From an uncultured Bacteroidales bacterium (GTDB taxonomy: Bacteria > Bacteroidota > Bacteroidia > Bacteroidales > Muribaculaceae): DNA of 64,000 nt. The notes under the pieces are model-generated. The model saw only the letters and a list, made by a program, of their open reading frames with translations. It did not search any database and was not told the origin of the DNA. This document shows positions 53,316 through 63,740 of this stretch, one piece after another. Position numbers and translations under genes: made by a program. The stretch spans positions 20,874 through 84,873 of the forward strand of contig CASENC010000048.1 of assembly GCA_949289215.1 (NCBI GenBank), in the 5' to 3' direction. Position 1 is the first letter of the stretch. Each line of letters starts with the position of its first letter.

Positions 53316-54671
53316 ATGAGAATGAGTTTAACCACATTATGGAATTTAACGGCATTATGTTTTTCTGCTGCAAGTTTACAACTTCATGCACAAGAAGTGT
53401 GGAGTGTGGATCGATGCATGGCATATGCGGTGGAACATAACCGCACGGTGCGGCAACGCAGTTATGAAGTGGATAATTACAAAATCGACCGTATGAATGC
53501 CATAGGCAGTTTCTTGCCGGGAATTAGCGGGGGATCTTCGTTGCAATACAGTTGGGGGCGTTCGGTCGATCCGGAAACCAATACCTATAACAATATTTCT
53601 ACGTTTAATAATTCGTATTCGCTTGAAGCCTCGTTGACCATCTTTAACGGAGGCAACCTGGTTAACCAATTGCGACGGTCGAAGGCAGCTGAATTGATGG
53701 GAAAAGCTGCATTGCAGGTGGAACAAGACAATACGGCTATCGAAACTTTCCAGGCATATATTGATGCGTTATATTATTATGGGTCGGTGAAACTTGCCCG
53801 GGAAAAAGTGGCAGAAAGTGATTCGTTGTTGCGAAAGACTCGTCGGCAAGAAGAACTTGGATTGAAGGGAATGGCTGATGTTGCACAGATAGAGGCGCAA
53901 TATGCCACCGATGATTATACGTTAACTAATCAAATTAACTTGTATGAAGCGGCAATGCTTGCATTGAAGCAGCAAATGAATTATACGCTTGACGAACCTT
54001 TGATGCTCGACACGGTGCTGCTTGAGACTAATGCCATCGATTTGTCATTGATGCCGGATGATACTTCCGATGAGATATTCGGAGCGGCTCTTGATTATAA
54101 TCCCACTTTACGGCAATCTCATTATAACAGGGAAGTTTATAAGTTGGATATGAAACGGTCGTGGGCAAATGTGTTACCTACCGTTTCATTGTTTGCCGGT
54201 ATAAATTCATCATATTACAAGGAGTTGAATGTAACCGGATATGCTGATTTTTGGCAGCAATTGCAGAACAATTTCGGACAGTATGTGGGTATGCGCATAA
54301 GCATACCGCTGTTTAATGGTTTTTCACGGGTGAATTCTGTGCGCAAGGCAAAAAACAATTACCGTATTGCAAGCGAACAATACGAGGCACAAAAAGAGGA
54401 ACTGCAGAAACTTGTGGCTCAGGCCGTGCTTGACCGTAACGGTTTCTTAAAAGAGAGCATACAAATGGAAAAGAAAGTACATTCCGATTCGATAGCTTAT
54501 CATGTGACGAAGCGTAAATATGAAGAGGGGCTTATGACTTCGCTCGATGTGCAAACGAGTGCCTCGGCATTGCTTGAAAGTAAAGTAACGCTGTTGCGCA
54601 GTAAGTTGTCGTATGTGTTAAAATGCCGGCTTGTGGACTATTACAAAGGAAATAATATTATCAAAGATTAA
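53316..54671 (+). CDS. TolC family outer membrane protein of the export operon
   Basis: 451 residues, signal peptide ending LHAQ, then VWSVDRCMAYAVEHN, the conserved beginning of OMF proteins, repeated helical barrel segments (SLEASLTIFNGGNL and ISIPLFNGFSRV) and two halves. It forms the outer membrane duct for the MacB-like export system. First gene of the operon, 17 bp before the HlyD gene. A candidate sigma-54 promoter precedes it. Confidence 0.92.
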   Translation: MRMSLTTLWNLTALCFSAASLQLHAQEVWSVDRCMAYAVEHNRTVRQRSYEVDNYKIDRMNAIGSFLPGISGGSSLQYSWGRSVDPETNTYNNISTFNNSYSLEASLTIFNGGNLVNQLRRSKAAELMGKAALQVEQDNTAIETFQAYIDALYYYGSVKLAREKVAESDSLLRKTRRQEELGLKGMADVAQIEAQYATDDYTLTNQINLYEAAMLALKQQMNYTLDEPLMLDTVLLETNAIDLSLMPDDTSDEIFGAALDYNPTLRQSHYNREVYKLDMKRSWANVLPTVSLFAGINSSYYKELNVTGYADFWQQLQNNFGQYVGMRISIPLFNGFSRVNSVRKAKNNYRIASEQYEAQKEELQKLVAQAVLDRNGFLKESIQMEKKVHSDSIAYHVTKRKYEEGLMTSLDVQTSASALLESKVTLLRSKLSYVLKCRLVDYYKGNNIIKD

Positions 54672-54688
54672 AAGAACAGGAAAATGCT

Positions 54689-55939
54689 ATGGATATACAA
54701 ATCGAGAAAAAGCGAGGATTGCAGAAACGTCATGTAATTTACATAGCTGTGGCTGTCGTTATGTTGTTGCTTGTGTTGTGGATCTTTTTTAATCCATATG
54801 TGGCGACACAAAACGTTGAGGCCAAGTCGATAACCGTAACAGATGTCGTTTATGGAGAATTCAGCGATTATGTGAGGCTTAACGGGCAGGTGAAACCGAT
54901 ATCGGTGGTGCAGATAAGTCCTGAAGAAGGGGGAATAGTCCGTGAAAAAGTGGTAGAAGAAGGTGCGTTTGTAAAAAAAGGGGATGTTATATTGCGATTG
55001 AGCAATTCCAACCTCGACTTGCAAATACTCAATGCCGAGTCGGAGCTTGCCGAAAAACAAAATTTGCTGCGTAATACTCAGGTAACCATGCAACAAGATA
55101 AGTTGAATAATGAAACAGAACAAGTGCAACTTGAAATAGATACTCGGCGTAAACGTCGCACGTATGAACAATATGAGCGTCTGTATGACGAAAAATTGAT
55201 AAGTCGTGAAGAATATTTGCAAGCCTGTGAAGATTACGAGATGGCCAAAAAGAAGCATAGCCTTGTAAATGAAAGATTGGTGCAGGATTCCATCTATCGC
55301 ACGATACAAATGGATCAAATGGAAGAAAATCTTGATAATATGCGGCAAAATGTGCTGCTTATACGTGAGCGAAAGAGTAAACTTGATGTACGTGCCACTA
55401 TTGATGGCGAATTGGGTTTGCTTGATGTAGAACTGGGGCAAAACATTGCTGCCGGACAAATGGTTGGGCAAATTAATGATTTGTCGGGTGTAAAAATAGA
55501 GGCTTATATCGACGAGCATTACATAGACCGTGTTTCAACCGGCCTATCGGCTGCACTTGACCGCCAAGGGAGCCGTTTCAGCCTGAAGGTGCGCAAAGTG
55601 TATCCCGAAGTGCGTGATGGCCGATTTCGCACCGACCTCGTGTTTGATGGAGAATTACCCGATAATGTTAGGATAGGGCAGACTTATTATATCGATTTGC
55701 AACTTGGTGAATCTACCGAGAGTGTGCTGATACCCAAAGGAACCTTTTTCCAAACTACCGGAGGTCGATGGATATTTGTTGTGGATAAAGACGGCAGCAA
55801 AGCTTATCGCAGAGAAATACGCATAGGCCGCCAAAATCCACAATATTATGAAGTGCTTGATGGGCTTGAAAAAGGCGAACGGGTGATTGTGTCGGGCTAT
55901 GAGAGCTTTAAGGATAAAGATTTGTTGATTTTAAATTGA
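54689..55939 (+). CDS. HlyD/MacA-like periplasmic adaptor
   Basis: 416 residues. A membrane helix near 17-36 (HVIYIAVAVVMLLLVLWIFF), lipoyl half (VKPISVVQISPEEGGIV), a long coiled coil (about 95-235), a second lipoyl half (LDVRATIDGELGLLDVELGQNI) and the beta-barrel/membrane-proximal domains. It joins the inner-membrane permeases to TolC. It stands between tolC (17 bp) and the first permease (7 bp). Confidence 0.92.
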   Translation: MDIQIEKKRGLQKRHVIYIAVAVVMLLLVLWIFFNPYVATQNVEAKSITVTDVVYGEFSDYVRLNGQVKPISVVQISPEEGGIVREKVVEEGAFVKKGDVILRLSNSNLDLQILNAESELAEKQNLLRNTQVTMQQDKLNNETEQVQLEIDTRRKRRTYEQYERLYDEKLISREEYLQACEDYEMAKKKHSLVNERLVQDSIYRTIQMDQMEENLDNMRQNVLLIRERKSKLDVRATIDGELGLLDVELGQNIAAGQMVGQINDLSGVKIEAYIDEHYIDRVSTGLSAALDRQGSRFSLKVRKVYPEVRDGRFRTDLVFDGELPDNVRIGQTYYIDLQLGESTESVLIPKGTFFQTTGGRWIFVVDKDGSKAYRREIRIGRQNPQYYEVLDGLEKGERVIVSGYESFKDKDLLILN

Positions 55940-55946
55940 TATTGTC

Positions 55947-58283
55947 ATGAGATGTTTTAAAACATATTTCACGTTTCTCAGTCGGAACAAGATGTTTACG
56001 ACAATTAATGTTGTCGGGCTTGCGGTGTCGTTTATGTTCATATTGCTGATTGCCGATATGGTTACACGGCAACTTACAGTGGACAGGGATGTACCTGATG
56101 CCGACCGCATTTTTATTTTCGCATCCGATAGCCATACGTGGGGCCATTATCAGCTCGGGATGAAATTTCAAGACCGGTATCCAGAAATAGAAGATTGGTG
56201 CGCGTATGGAGGAATTAGAGAAATGTTGTGTAAACAGGCCGACGATAAAGAACTAATAATGTCGGTAAGTTTTGTTAAGAAGAATTATTTTGAATTTTTC
56301 GGACGAGATCTTATAGAAGGCAGGGCAAGAGATGCACTTGTTTCGGATAATAATGTAGTGCTTACACGTTCGGCAGCATACAGCCTCTTTGGCAATGAGT
56401 CGGCAATTGGGAAAAATGTCAACATATCTGGTATGCCATTTGTCGTAAATGGCGTAGTTGAAGACATTAATAATTCAATTTTTCCTAATAACATACAAGT
56501 ATTTATCCCTATTGATAATATAAAATACTTCAATTCGACGGCCGACATTGACGATGTGCATATGGGGAATGCAGGTTCGGCAATGGTGTTTTTCAAATAT
56601 GTCGAAGGTTTCGACCCGTCGTTGCGAACCGAAGATATGGAAAACTACGTAAAGGAATTCTTTTGGATATATCAGTATGGCAATGCGCATGGCGTTCGAA
56701 TGATACCAATGCATGATCTTTATTTCTCAGAAATTCGCGTGTGGCATGGTATAATGCAGTATGATTTTACTAAAGTTGTTATATTTTTCATAGCAGGTAT
56801 CATAATTCTATTGATGGCTGTGGGAAATTATGTGAGTATGAGTGTTGCACAGACAGTTTACCGGGCAAAAGAGATGGCAACTCGCCGTCTGCTTGGCACA
56901 TCACGCAGTAGCGTGTTTTGGAGAATGATTGAAGAATCGCTGTTGATGACTGTGGTGGCTTTCATAGTTGGTTTGTTGCTTGCCAAGGCTGCGGAGCCAT
57001 ATGCCATAAATCTGCTTAATGTGAAACTCGATATAACAGGTGACATCACATGGGTGGCTGTTCTGTGCTGGGTGGCATTTTTGTTGCTTTTGTCTTTAGC
57101 CTCGGGGTTTATTCCGGCATCTATATTGTCGGGTTATAATCCTCTTGATGTCGTAAAAGGAACATTTCGCCGCAAAACCAAAATGGTGTATTTGAGAATG
57201 CTTAATGTTTTGCAGAGTGGCCTCACCATAGCATTGCTTGCCTGTTCTATATATTTGGGTATTCAAATATATAGTGTACTAAATGCTCCTCTTGGCTACG
57301 AATATGGTAATGTGTTAGTTTGTCCGGCGAATAATATGAGGAATAATTTGACAACATTCCGAACCGAGGTGAGCAAGTTGCCTTTTGTGAAGAATGTATC
57401 GTTTGCACAAGGCACCCCTAATGATGGCGGCAACAATCTGACTACACAAATACAATCAGGCGATTCGGCTGTCACATTCAGTTTCCAAATATTCAAAGGC
57501 GATTCGGCATATATAAAAATATTTAATATTAAAATTACAGAAGATAGAAAACTTGCCGACAGCCAAAATTCGGTCTATGTCAGTGAAAATGCCTATAAAG
57601 ACTTGGAGAAATTAGAAGGTAACAAGGAAAAGTTACCGTTTAATAGCACTATTGCGGGGCAGTTCAAGGATTTCAAGATTAGGTCGATATTGGAGGAAGA
57701 TAAACACCCATTGCTGTTGCAAGTGTTGCCAACCGACAGTATATGGCCATGGAGAGTATTGGTGGAGGTGACTGACGGTGATTTGGATTACTATAAGCAG
57801 CAAATCGACACGTTGATTTCGCAAATATACGATTTACCTATGCTCGACTCACAGTGGTATGGCGACATGGTGAATGATACATATCGAAGTATCATAAATA
57901 TGAATAAGGTTATGATTATTTTCACGTGTATAGCATTGCTTGTGTCCTTGCTCGGGTTGACGGCGATGAACATATATATGATTTCGCAGCGTAAACGCGA
58001 CATTGCCGTGCGTAAGGTGTTTGGGTCAACAGCAAAGATAGAGATAGCGTCACTAATGCGTTATTCACTGATGTCGGTAGTAATAAGTCTTGCGATAGCA
58101 ATTCCGTTGTCGATTGTAGGAATGATTAAAATTTATGATTTTGTTCCATATGGTGATATCCCGACGTGGTGGATCCCGATTGTTGCATTTGCAATAGTAG
58201 TTGTTGTATCGCTTTTGTCGGTTTACCTGATAGGGCGCAAAGCTGTCAATGAGAATCCAATAGAAAATATAAAGACAGAATAA
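55947..58283 (+). CDS. MacB-like FtsX permease 1
   Basis: 778 residues. N-terminal helix (SRNKMFTTINVVGLAVSFMF), a periplasmic MacB-type core domain (about 40-260), three central helices, the KEMATRRLLGTSRSSVFWRM turn of the FtsX domain, a second periplasmic domain and C-terminal helices with QRKRDIAVRKVFGSTAK. MacB-like permeases use the ATPase energy to push periplasmic substrates out through TolC. Its first 125 bp are almost identical to those of the next two permeases. Substrate unknown. Confidence 0.93.
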   Translation: MRCFKTYFTFLSRNKMFTTINVVGLAVSFMFILLIADMVTRQLTVDRDVPDADRIFIFASDSHTWGHYQLGMKFQDRYPEIEDWCAYGGIREMLCKQADDKELIMSVSFVKKNYFEFFGRDLIEGRARDALVSDNNVVLTRSAAYSLFGNESAIGKNVNISGMPFVVNGVVEDINNSIFPNNIQVFIPIDNIKYFNSTADIDDVHMGNAGSAMVFFKYVEGFDPSLRTEDMENYVKEFFWIYQYGNAHGVRMIPMHDLYFSEIRVWHGIMQYDFTKVVIFFIAGIIILLMAVGNYVSMSVAQTVYRAKEMATRRLLGTSRSSVFWRMIEESLLMTVVAFIVGLLLAKAAEPYAINLLNVKLDITGDITWVAVLCWVAFLLLLSLASGFIPASILSGYNPLDVVKGTFRRKTKMVYLRMLNVLQSGLTIALLACSIYLGIQIYSVLNAPLGYEYGNVLVCPANNMRNNLTTFRTEVSKLPFVKNVSFAQGTPNDGGNNLTTQIQSGDSAVTFSFQIFKGDSAYIKIFNIKITEDRKLADSQNSVYVSENAYKDLEKLEGNKEKLPFNSTIAGQFKDFKIRSILEEDKHPLLLQVLPTDSIWPWRVLVEVTDGDLDYYKQQIDTLISQIYDLPMLDSQWYGDMVNDTYRSIINMNKVMIIFTCIALLVSLLGLTAMNIYMISQRKRDIAVRKVFGSTAKIEIASLMRYSLMSVVISLAIAIPLSIVGMIKIYDFVPYGDIPTWWIPIVAFAIVVVVSLLSVYLIGRKAVNENPIENIKTE

Positions 58284-58285
58284 AT

Positions 58286-60661
58286 ATGAAAGATTTTAAG
58301 ACATATTTCACGTTTCTCAGTCGGAACAAGATGTTTACGACAATTAATGTTGCCGGGCTTGCGGTGTCGTTTATGTTCATATTGCTGATTGCCGATATGG
58401 TTACACGGCAACTTACAGTGGACAGAGATGTACGTGATGCCGACCGAATCTACATTTATACCACCGGTGAAGATGTATTCGGACATTATGCGCTTGGACA
58501 ACGATTCCAAGACCGTTTCCCCGAAATTGAAGACTGGTGTGCATTTGCCAAGTGCGCTGAATTGGAATGTAATTTAGAGGATATGCAAACGATTGTGGCA
58601 CATACGGCTTTTGTGAAAGACAATTTTTTTGATTTTTTTGGATACAAAATTATAGAAGGTGATGCCAAAACTATGTTGTCGGCTGATAACAATATTGTGC
58701 TTACACGTTCAGGTGCAATAAAGTTTTTCGGAACAGAAAAAGTTGTGGGAAAGATGTTAAATTTGCAATTCCCGACCACACATAAGTCAGGTACGTTTAT
58801 AGTTACGAGTGTTGTTGAAGATATCGATAATTCGATATTTCCAGATGGAATTGAAGCTTTTATGCCGATTGAACAGGTTGTTAATTATGATTCGTCGATG
58901 GATGTACGTGATGCAATGATGGAAAATGCTGCATCGGCAATCTTGTTTTTTAAATTTCCGAAAGACTATGATCCGACAACCAAACAAGATGAAATTCTGG
59001 AGTTGTTAAAAGAGTGTTTTTGGCCATACATTTATGGCGTCGTGGATTCTGTACAGATGATTAATATGCACGATTTTTATTATTCATCGGTTCCGACAAT
59101 TTATGCAAGTGAACACTTGAAACAATATGATTTTGTTAAAGTTTTGGCTTTTTTGGCGGCAGGCATTATAATTTTGCTAATGTCGGTGTTTAATTATATA
59201 AGCATGAGTGCAGCACAAACCTCTTATCGGGCAAAAGAGATGGCAACTCGTCGATTGCTCGGCTCTTATCGTGGCGATGTATTTTGGCGAATGATATTGG
59301 AAGCACTGTTTTTGACCATAATTGCTTTTTTAATCGGATTATTTCTTGCCAAGGTGGTTGAACCATATGCCATGGATGTATTGGGTGTGAAACTCGACGT
59401 AATAGGGGATTTTTCGTGGCTCACTTCAATATGTTGGTTGATATTTTTGATGCTATTGTCGTTTTTTGCAGGACTTGTTCCGGCTTCAATATTGTCGAAT
59501 TACAATCCGCTTGATGTGGTAAAAGGTACATTCCGTCGCAAAACCAAGATGGTGTATCTGCGAGTGTTAAACGTAGTGCAAAGCGGACTTACAATAGCAT
59601 TGATATCATGTTCCATATATTTTGGGGTGAAGTTAGATGTGGTGTTAAATGCACCACTTGGTTATGAATATGGCAATGTGCTGTGCTATAAAAATAATGG
59701 CACGCTTGAACAATTGCAGACTTTTAGAAGCGAAGTTGAAAATTTGCCATATGTGAAGAATGTGTCTTTTACTTCAGGTACCCCGATATATGGAGGAGAA
59801 GGTTCGGCGATGGCAATAGCGACAAGCGACACCACGGTAATGGAAATGTATCGTATTTTTGAAGTTGATTCGGCATTTTTTAAGGTGTTCAATATCAAAA
59901 TTCTTGAAGACCGCAGACTTGCCAATTTGGCAAATTCTTATTACATGAGTGAAAGCACTATGGAACGCTATAAACGATTTAACCTTGGAATTGACAGGTT
60001 CAGATATGCGGGTGGTAGTGTTGATATTGCTGGGGTATTTAATGATTTCCAACTTGAATCGGTGCTTATGGACAATATGTTTGCCAATATATTGATACGA
60101 GTCAAGGACAAGGATAAGATTGTGCCTCAAATGATATTGGTGGATATAAATTCAGGTGATTTGAGGAGTTATAAACAGAAAATTGATAAATTATATGAGG
60201 ACATAGTAAAGCCGATAGGCTTTGAATCGATTTGGTATAGCGATATGATGCTGGATCAGTATAAAGGAGTGATAGACTTTAATAAAATATTGGTTGCATT
60301 CACTATTGCTGCACTCATAATATCGCTGTTAGGCCTGATTGCCATGAATATTTATATGATTTCGCAACGAAAACGTGACATAGCTGTGCGCAGGGTGTTT
60401 GGTGCGACTGCAAAAAACGAACAAATAAGGCTTATGCGTTTTTCTATGCAATCGATAGCTTTTAGCCTGGTTGTGGCGTTGCCGTTATTGTGGATAGGAT
60501 TTAAAATGATTAACGACCTTATTTCATATGGAGATATCCCGACGTGGTGGATTCCGATTGCTGCATTTGCAACAGTAGTTGTTGTATCGCTTTTGTCGGT
60601 TTACCTGATAGGGCGCAAAGCTGCCAATGAGAATCCAATAGAAAATATAAAGACCGAATAA
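58286..60661 (+). CDS. MacB-like FtsX permease 2
   Basis: 791 residues, same layout as permease 1: N-terminal helix, periplasmic domain (divergent from its neighbours), KEMATRRLLGSYRGDVFWRM, and C-terminal QRKRDIAVRRVFGATAK. It follows permease 1 after 2 bp. Both its ends match neighbouring sequence closely: the junction segments 58196-58425 and 60574-60803 are near-identical over about 230 bp, 2378 bp apart, so recombination could delete or swap this gene. Likely forms a channel with the other permeases or alone. Confidence 0.93.
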   Translation: MKDFKTYFTFLSRNKMFTTINVAGLAVSFMFILLIADMVTRQLTVDRDVRDADRIYIYTTGEDVFGHYALGQRFQDRFPEIEDWCAFAKCAELECNLEDMQTIVAHTAFVKDNFFDFFGYKIIEGDAKTMLSADNNIVLTRSGAIKFFGTEKVVGKMLNLQFPTTHKSGTFIVTSVVEDIDNSIFPDGIEAFMPIEQVVNYDSSMDVRDAMMENAASAILFFKFPKDYDPTTKQDEILELLKECFWPYIYGVVDSVQMINMHDFYYSSVPTIYASEHLKQYDFVKVLAFLAAGIIILLMSVFNYISMSAAQTSYRAKEMATRRLLGSYRGDVFWRMILEALFLTIIAFLIGLFLAKVVEPYAMDVLGVKLDVIGDFSWLTSICWLIFLMLLSFFAGLVPASILSNYNPLDVVKGTFRRKTKMVYLRVLNVVQSGLTIALISCSIYFGVKLDVVLNAPLGYEYGNVLCYKNNGTLEQLQTFRSEVENLPYVKNVSFTSGTPIYGGEGSAMAIATSDTTVMEMYRIFEVDSAFFKVFNIKILEDRRLANLANSYYMSESTMERYKRFNLGIDRFRYAGGSVDIAGVFNDFQLESVLMDNMFANILIRVKDKDKIVPQMILVDINSGDLRSYKQKIDKLYEDIVKPIGFESIWYSDMMLDQYKGVIDFNKILVAFTIAALIISLLGLIAMNIYMISQRKRDIAVRRVFGATAKNEQIRLMRFSMQSIAFSLVVALPLLWIGFKMINDLISYGDIPTWWIPIAAFATVVVVSLLSVYLIGRKAANENPIENIKTE

Positions 60662-60663
60662 AT

Positions 60664-63012
60664 ATGAAAGGTTTTAAGACATATTTCACGTTTCTCAGTA
60701 GGAACAAGATGTTTACGACAATTAATGTTGTCGGGCTTGCGGTGTCGTTTATGTTCATACTGCTGATTGCCGATATGGTTACACGGCAACTCACAGTGGA
60801 CAGCGATGTACCCGATGCCGATCGTATATATATAATGGCCGGGAAAAGTGTAACATTCGGTCATTATCAAATAGGGCAACGTTTTCAGAATCGCTATCCC
60901 GAGATTGAAAGTTGGTGTTCGTGGGGTGGGTGCTACCCGTTGATAATAAGATGCGAGAATGGAGAAGCCTCTGTGATAAAAGTTGCATTTGTCGGTAAAA
61001 ACTTTTTTGATTTTTTCGGATATAAAATTATTAAAGGGAATACCGACAGTGCAATGTTGCCTGATCAAAGCATTGTGATGACACGTACGGCTGCATTGCG
61101 CCTATTTGGGTCGGATGATGTAATGGGAAATAGTTTTAACATCGATAATTTGAATGGCAGCGATTATGTAGTTACTGCGATAGCCGAAGATATAGATAAT
61201 TCGATTTTCCCAAGCGGCATAGATGCTTTTTTACCACAAGACAACATAAAGTGGATTAATGAATATTCCGACATAAATGATACTAATATAGTTAATGAGT
61301 CGGCTGCGACATTGTTTTTTAAGTTTTATGCCAATACAGATCCCGAGGCAAACAAAGACGATATGTTAATGTGCTTGCGCAATTGGATATGGTCATACAG
61401 AAGTGGAAACAGCAATTCGTTAACATTTGTTCCTATGCGTGATTTTTATTTCTCGGAAATTGGTTCAACCGGAGGCTTGAACCAATATGATTTTGCAAAG
61501 GTCGTCGTCTTTTTTGTAGCCGGATTGATTATTTTGATAATGGCTGTGCTTAATTATATAGTAATGAATGTAGCACAAATGAATTACCGTGCCAAGGAAA
61601 TGGCTACCAGACGGTTGTTGGGATCTTCTCAGAAATATGTGTTCTGTAGAATAATGGCAGAGTCTGCTATGATGGTTGTCATGGCTTTTACAGCAGGATT
61701 ATTGCTCGCATCTGTCGTAGAACCATATGCAATTAAATGTCTCGGTGTAAGACTTGATGTGATAGGAGATTTTACACCAATATCAATCGGAGTATGGTTG
61801 TTATTTATGTTATTGTTGTCGTTTGTGAGTGGTTTAATTCCAGCATCAGCTTTATCAATGCATTCCCCGATGGATATCGTAAGAGGACGATTTAGAGGAA
61901 AGACTAAAATTGCGTATTTGCGATTGTTAAGTGTGGTGCAATGTGGGTTTGCAGTTGCATTGCTATCGTGTGCAATATATCTCACAAAACAGATACACGA
62001 CATTTCAAACGTACCGTTGGGTTACGTGTATGGAGATGTGATAGAATATCCACCTATTGACGGTAATGGTAATATGAAAGTGTTCCGAAGTGAGGCAATG
62101 AAATTACCATATGTCAAGAATGTGGCCTTTTCCAAAGGATTACCTGTGGATGGAGGGTATAATATGACAATGCCTGTGACAGTGGGAGATTCGGTTGTTA
62201 ATTTCAGATTTCAAACATTTGAAGTGGATTCAGCTTTCATTAAGATGTTCAATATAAAAATCACCGAGGATCGTAAACTCGCAAAGCAAGAAATGGCATA
62301 TTATATAAATGAGAGCGGATTGAAAGACTATGCAGAATTAGGATTGGGAACCGAAAAGATATCTTGTAATTACACAGTGTATATTGCCGGACAATTTAAG
62401 GATTTCAAAATACGTTCGGTATTTTATGATGAGCAACCATTATTGCTTAAAATTTTGCCAACTGATAGTATAAATGTACAAAATATATCGGTAGAAATTA
62501 CAGACGATGACATTGTCAGGCACAAGCAAGAATTAGATAGCTTATATCATAGTATAAACGGTGGTATTCCATTTGATTCTAAATGGTATGGCGATATGGT
62601 TTCGGAATGGTATGATGATATAGAATTGCTGAATTATACCATAATTGCATTTGCGGTTTCGGCATTGCTTATTTCCCTGTCTGGTCTTGTCGCGATGAAC
62701 ATATACATGATTTCGCAGCGTAAACGCGACATTGCCGTGCGTAAGGTATTTGGTTCTACTGCAGAAACAGAAATGCGATTATTGTTGCGTCTTTCCATGT
62801 GGTCGATTATAACCAGTTTGTTAATTGCCATACCATTGGCAGTGTCAGGATTAATCAAAATATATGATTTCGTTCCATTCGGCGATTTCAGCCCTTGGTG
62901 GACAATTGTCGTTGCATTTGCCATTGTAGCTGTGGTGTCGCTCTTGTCGGTTTATTTGATAGGCCGTAAAGCCGTAAATGAAAACCCGGTAGAAAATATA
63001 AAAACTGAATAA
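60664..63012 (+). CDS. MacB-like FtsX permease 3
   Basis: 782 residues with the same architecture (KEMATRRLLGSSQKYVFCRI, QRKRDIAVRKVFGSTAE). The N-terminal 125 bp are nearly the same as in permeases 1 and 2, but the rest, including the periplasmic domains and the 3' end, has drifted further. It starts 2 bp after permease 2 and is 23 bp before the ATPase gene. Substrate unknown. Confidence 0.93.
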   Translation: MKGFKTYFTFLSRNKMFTTINVVGLAVSFMFILLIADMVTRQLTVDSDVPDADRIYIMAGKSVTFGHYQIGQRFQNRYPEIESWCSWGGCYPLIIRCENGEASVIKVAFVGKNFFDFFGYKIIKGNTDSAMLPDQSIVMTRTAALRLFGSDDVMGNSFNIDNLNGSDYVVTAIAEDIDNSIFPSGIDAFLPQDNIKWINEYSDINDTNIVNESAATLFFKFYANTDPEANKDDMLMCLRNWIWSYRSGNSNSLTFVPMRDFYFSEIGSTGGLNQYDFAKVVVFFVAGLIILIMAVLNYIVMNVAQMNYRAKEMATRRLLGSSQKYVFCRIMAESAMMVVMAFTAGLLLASVVEPYAIKCLGVRLDVIGDFTPISIGVWLLFMLLLSFVSGLIPASALSMHSPMDIVRGRFRGKTKIAYLRLLSVVQCGFAVALLSCAIYLTKQIHDISNVPLGYVYGDVIEYPPIDGNGNMKVFRSEAMKLPYVKNVAFSKGLPVDGGYNMTMPVTVGDSVVNFRFQTFEVDSAFIKMFNIKITEDRKLAKQEMAYYINESGLKDYAELGLGTEKISCNYTVYIAGQFKDFKIRSVFYDEQPLLLKILPTDSINVQNISVEITDDDIVRHKQELDSLYHSINGGIPFDSKWYGDMVSEWYDDIELLNYTIIAFAVSALLISLSGLVAMNIYMISQRKRDIAVRKVFGSTAETEMRLLLRLSMWSIITSLLIAIPLAVSGLIKIYDFVPFGDFSPWWTIVVAFAIVAVVSLLSVYLIGRKAVNENPVENIKTE

Positions 63013-63035
63013 CAATAATAAAAAAATAGATAGTT

Positions 63036-63713
63036 ATGATTAAGATTGAGAATTTAAGCAAGGTGTTTAGGACTACCGAGGTGGAAACGATAGCCCTTAA
63101 CGACGTGAGCATGGAGATTAATGATAAAGAATTTGTTGCGATTATGGGACCGTCGGGTTGTGGAAAATCAACGCTGCTTAATATCTTGGGTTTGCTCGAC
63201 AATCCTACGTCGGGGCATTATTATCTGAGTGGCAAAGAAGTTGGAATCTTGAAAGAGAAAGACCGAACTAATGTAAGGAAAGGTAATATAGGTTTTGTAT
63301 TCCAAAGTTTCAACTTGATAGATGAGCTTAATGTGTCGGAAAATGTGGAACTCCCTCTCACATATCTGCATATACCGGCCAAAGAGCGTAAAGAACGTGT
63401 GGCTGAAATCTTGTCGCGAATGAACATCAGCCATCGTGCCAAGCATTACCCGCAACAGCTGTCGGGAGGTCAACAGCAGCGTGTGGCAATAGCCCGTGCT
63501 GTGGTATCCAATCCAGAATTGATACTTGCTGATGAACCTACCGGAAATCTTGACTCGAAAAACGGAAAGGAAGTGATGCAATTGCTTTCTGACTTGAACC
63601 GTGATGGCACGACGATAGTAATGGTTACCCACAGCCAACATGATGCCGGATATGCCAATAGAATAATAAACCTATTTGATGGGCAAATAGTGTCGTCGAT
63701 AGCAGAAATGTAG
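63036..63713 (+). CDS. MacB/LolD-type ABC ATPase
   Basis: 225 residues, standard LolD-size ATPase. Walker A GPSGCGKST, Q-loop FQSFNLIDE, signature LSGGQQQRV, Walker B LILADEPTGNLD and H-loop THSQHDAGY are present. It provides energy for the three FtsX-type permeases. Last gene of the operon; a terminator overlaps the stop codon. Confidence 0.95.
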   Translation: MIKIENLSKVFRTTEVETIALNDVSMEINDKEFVAIMGPSGCGKSTLLNILGLLDNPTSGHYYLSGKEVGILKEKDRTNVRKGNIGFVFQSFNLIDELNVSENVELPLTYLHIPAKERKERVAEILSRMNISHRAKHYPQQLSGGQQQRVAIARAVVSNPELILADEPTGNLDSKNGKEVMQLLSDLNRDGTTIVMVTHSQHDAGYANRIINLFDGQIVSSIAEM

Positions 63714-63740
63714 GTCAATTTTAATTGCTCCTACTTTTTT
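63710..63740 (+). terminator. Terminator of the export operon
   Basis: GTAGG(T)CAATT (63710-63720) pairs with AATTG(CT)CCTAC (63723-63734), followed by six T. The stop codon at 63711 is within the stem. Confidence 0.75.
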
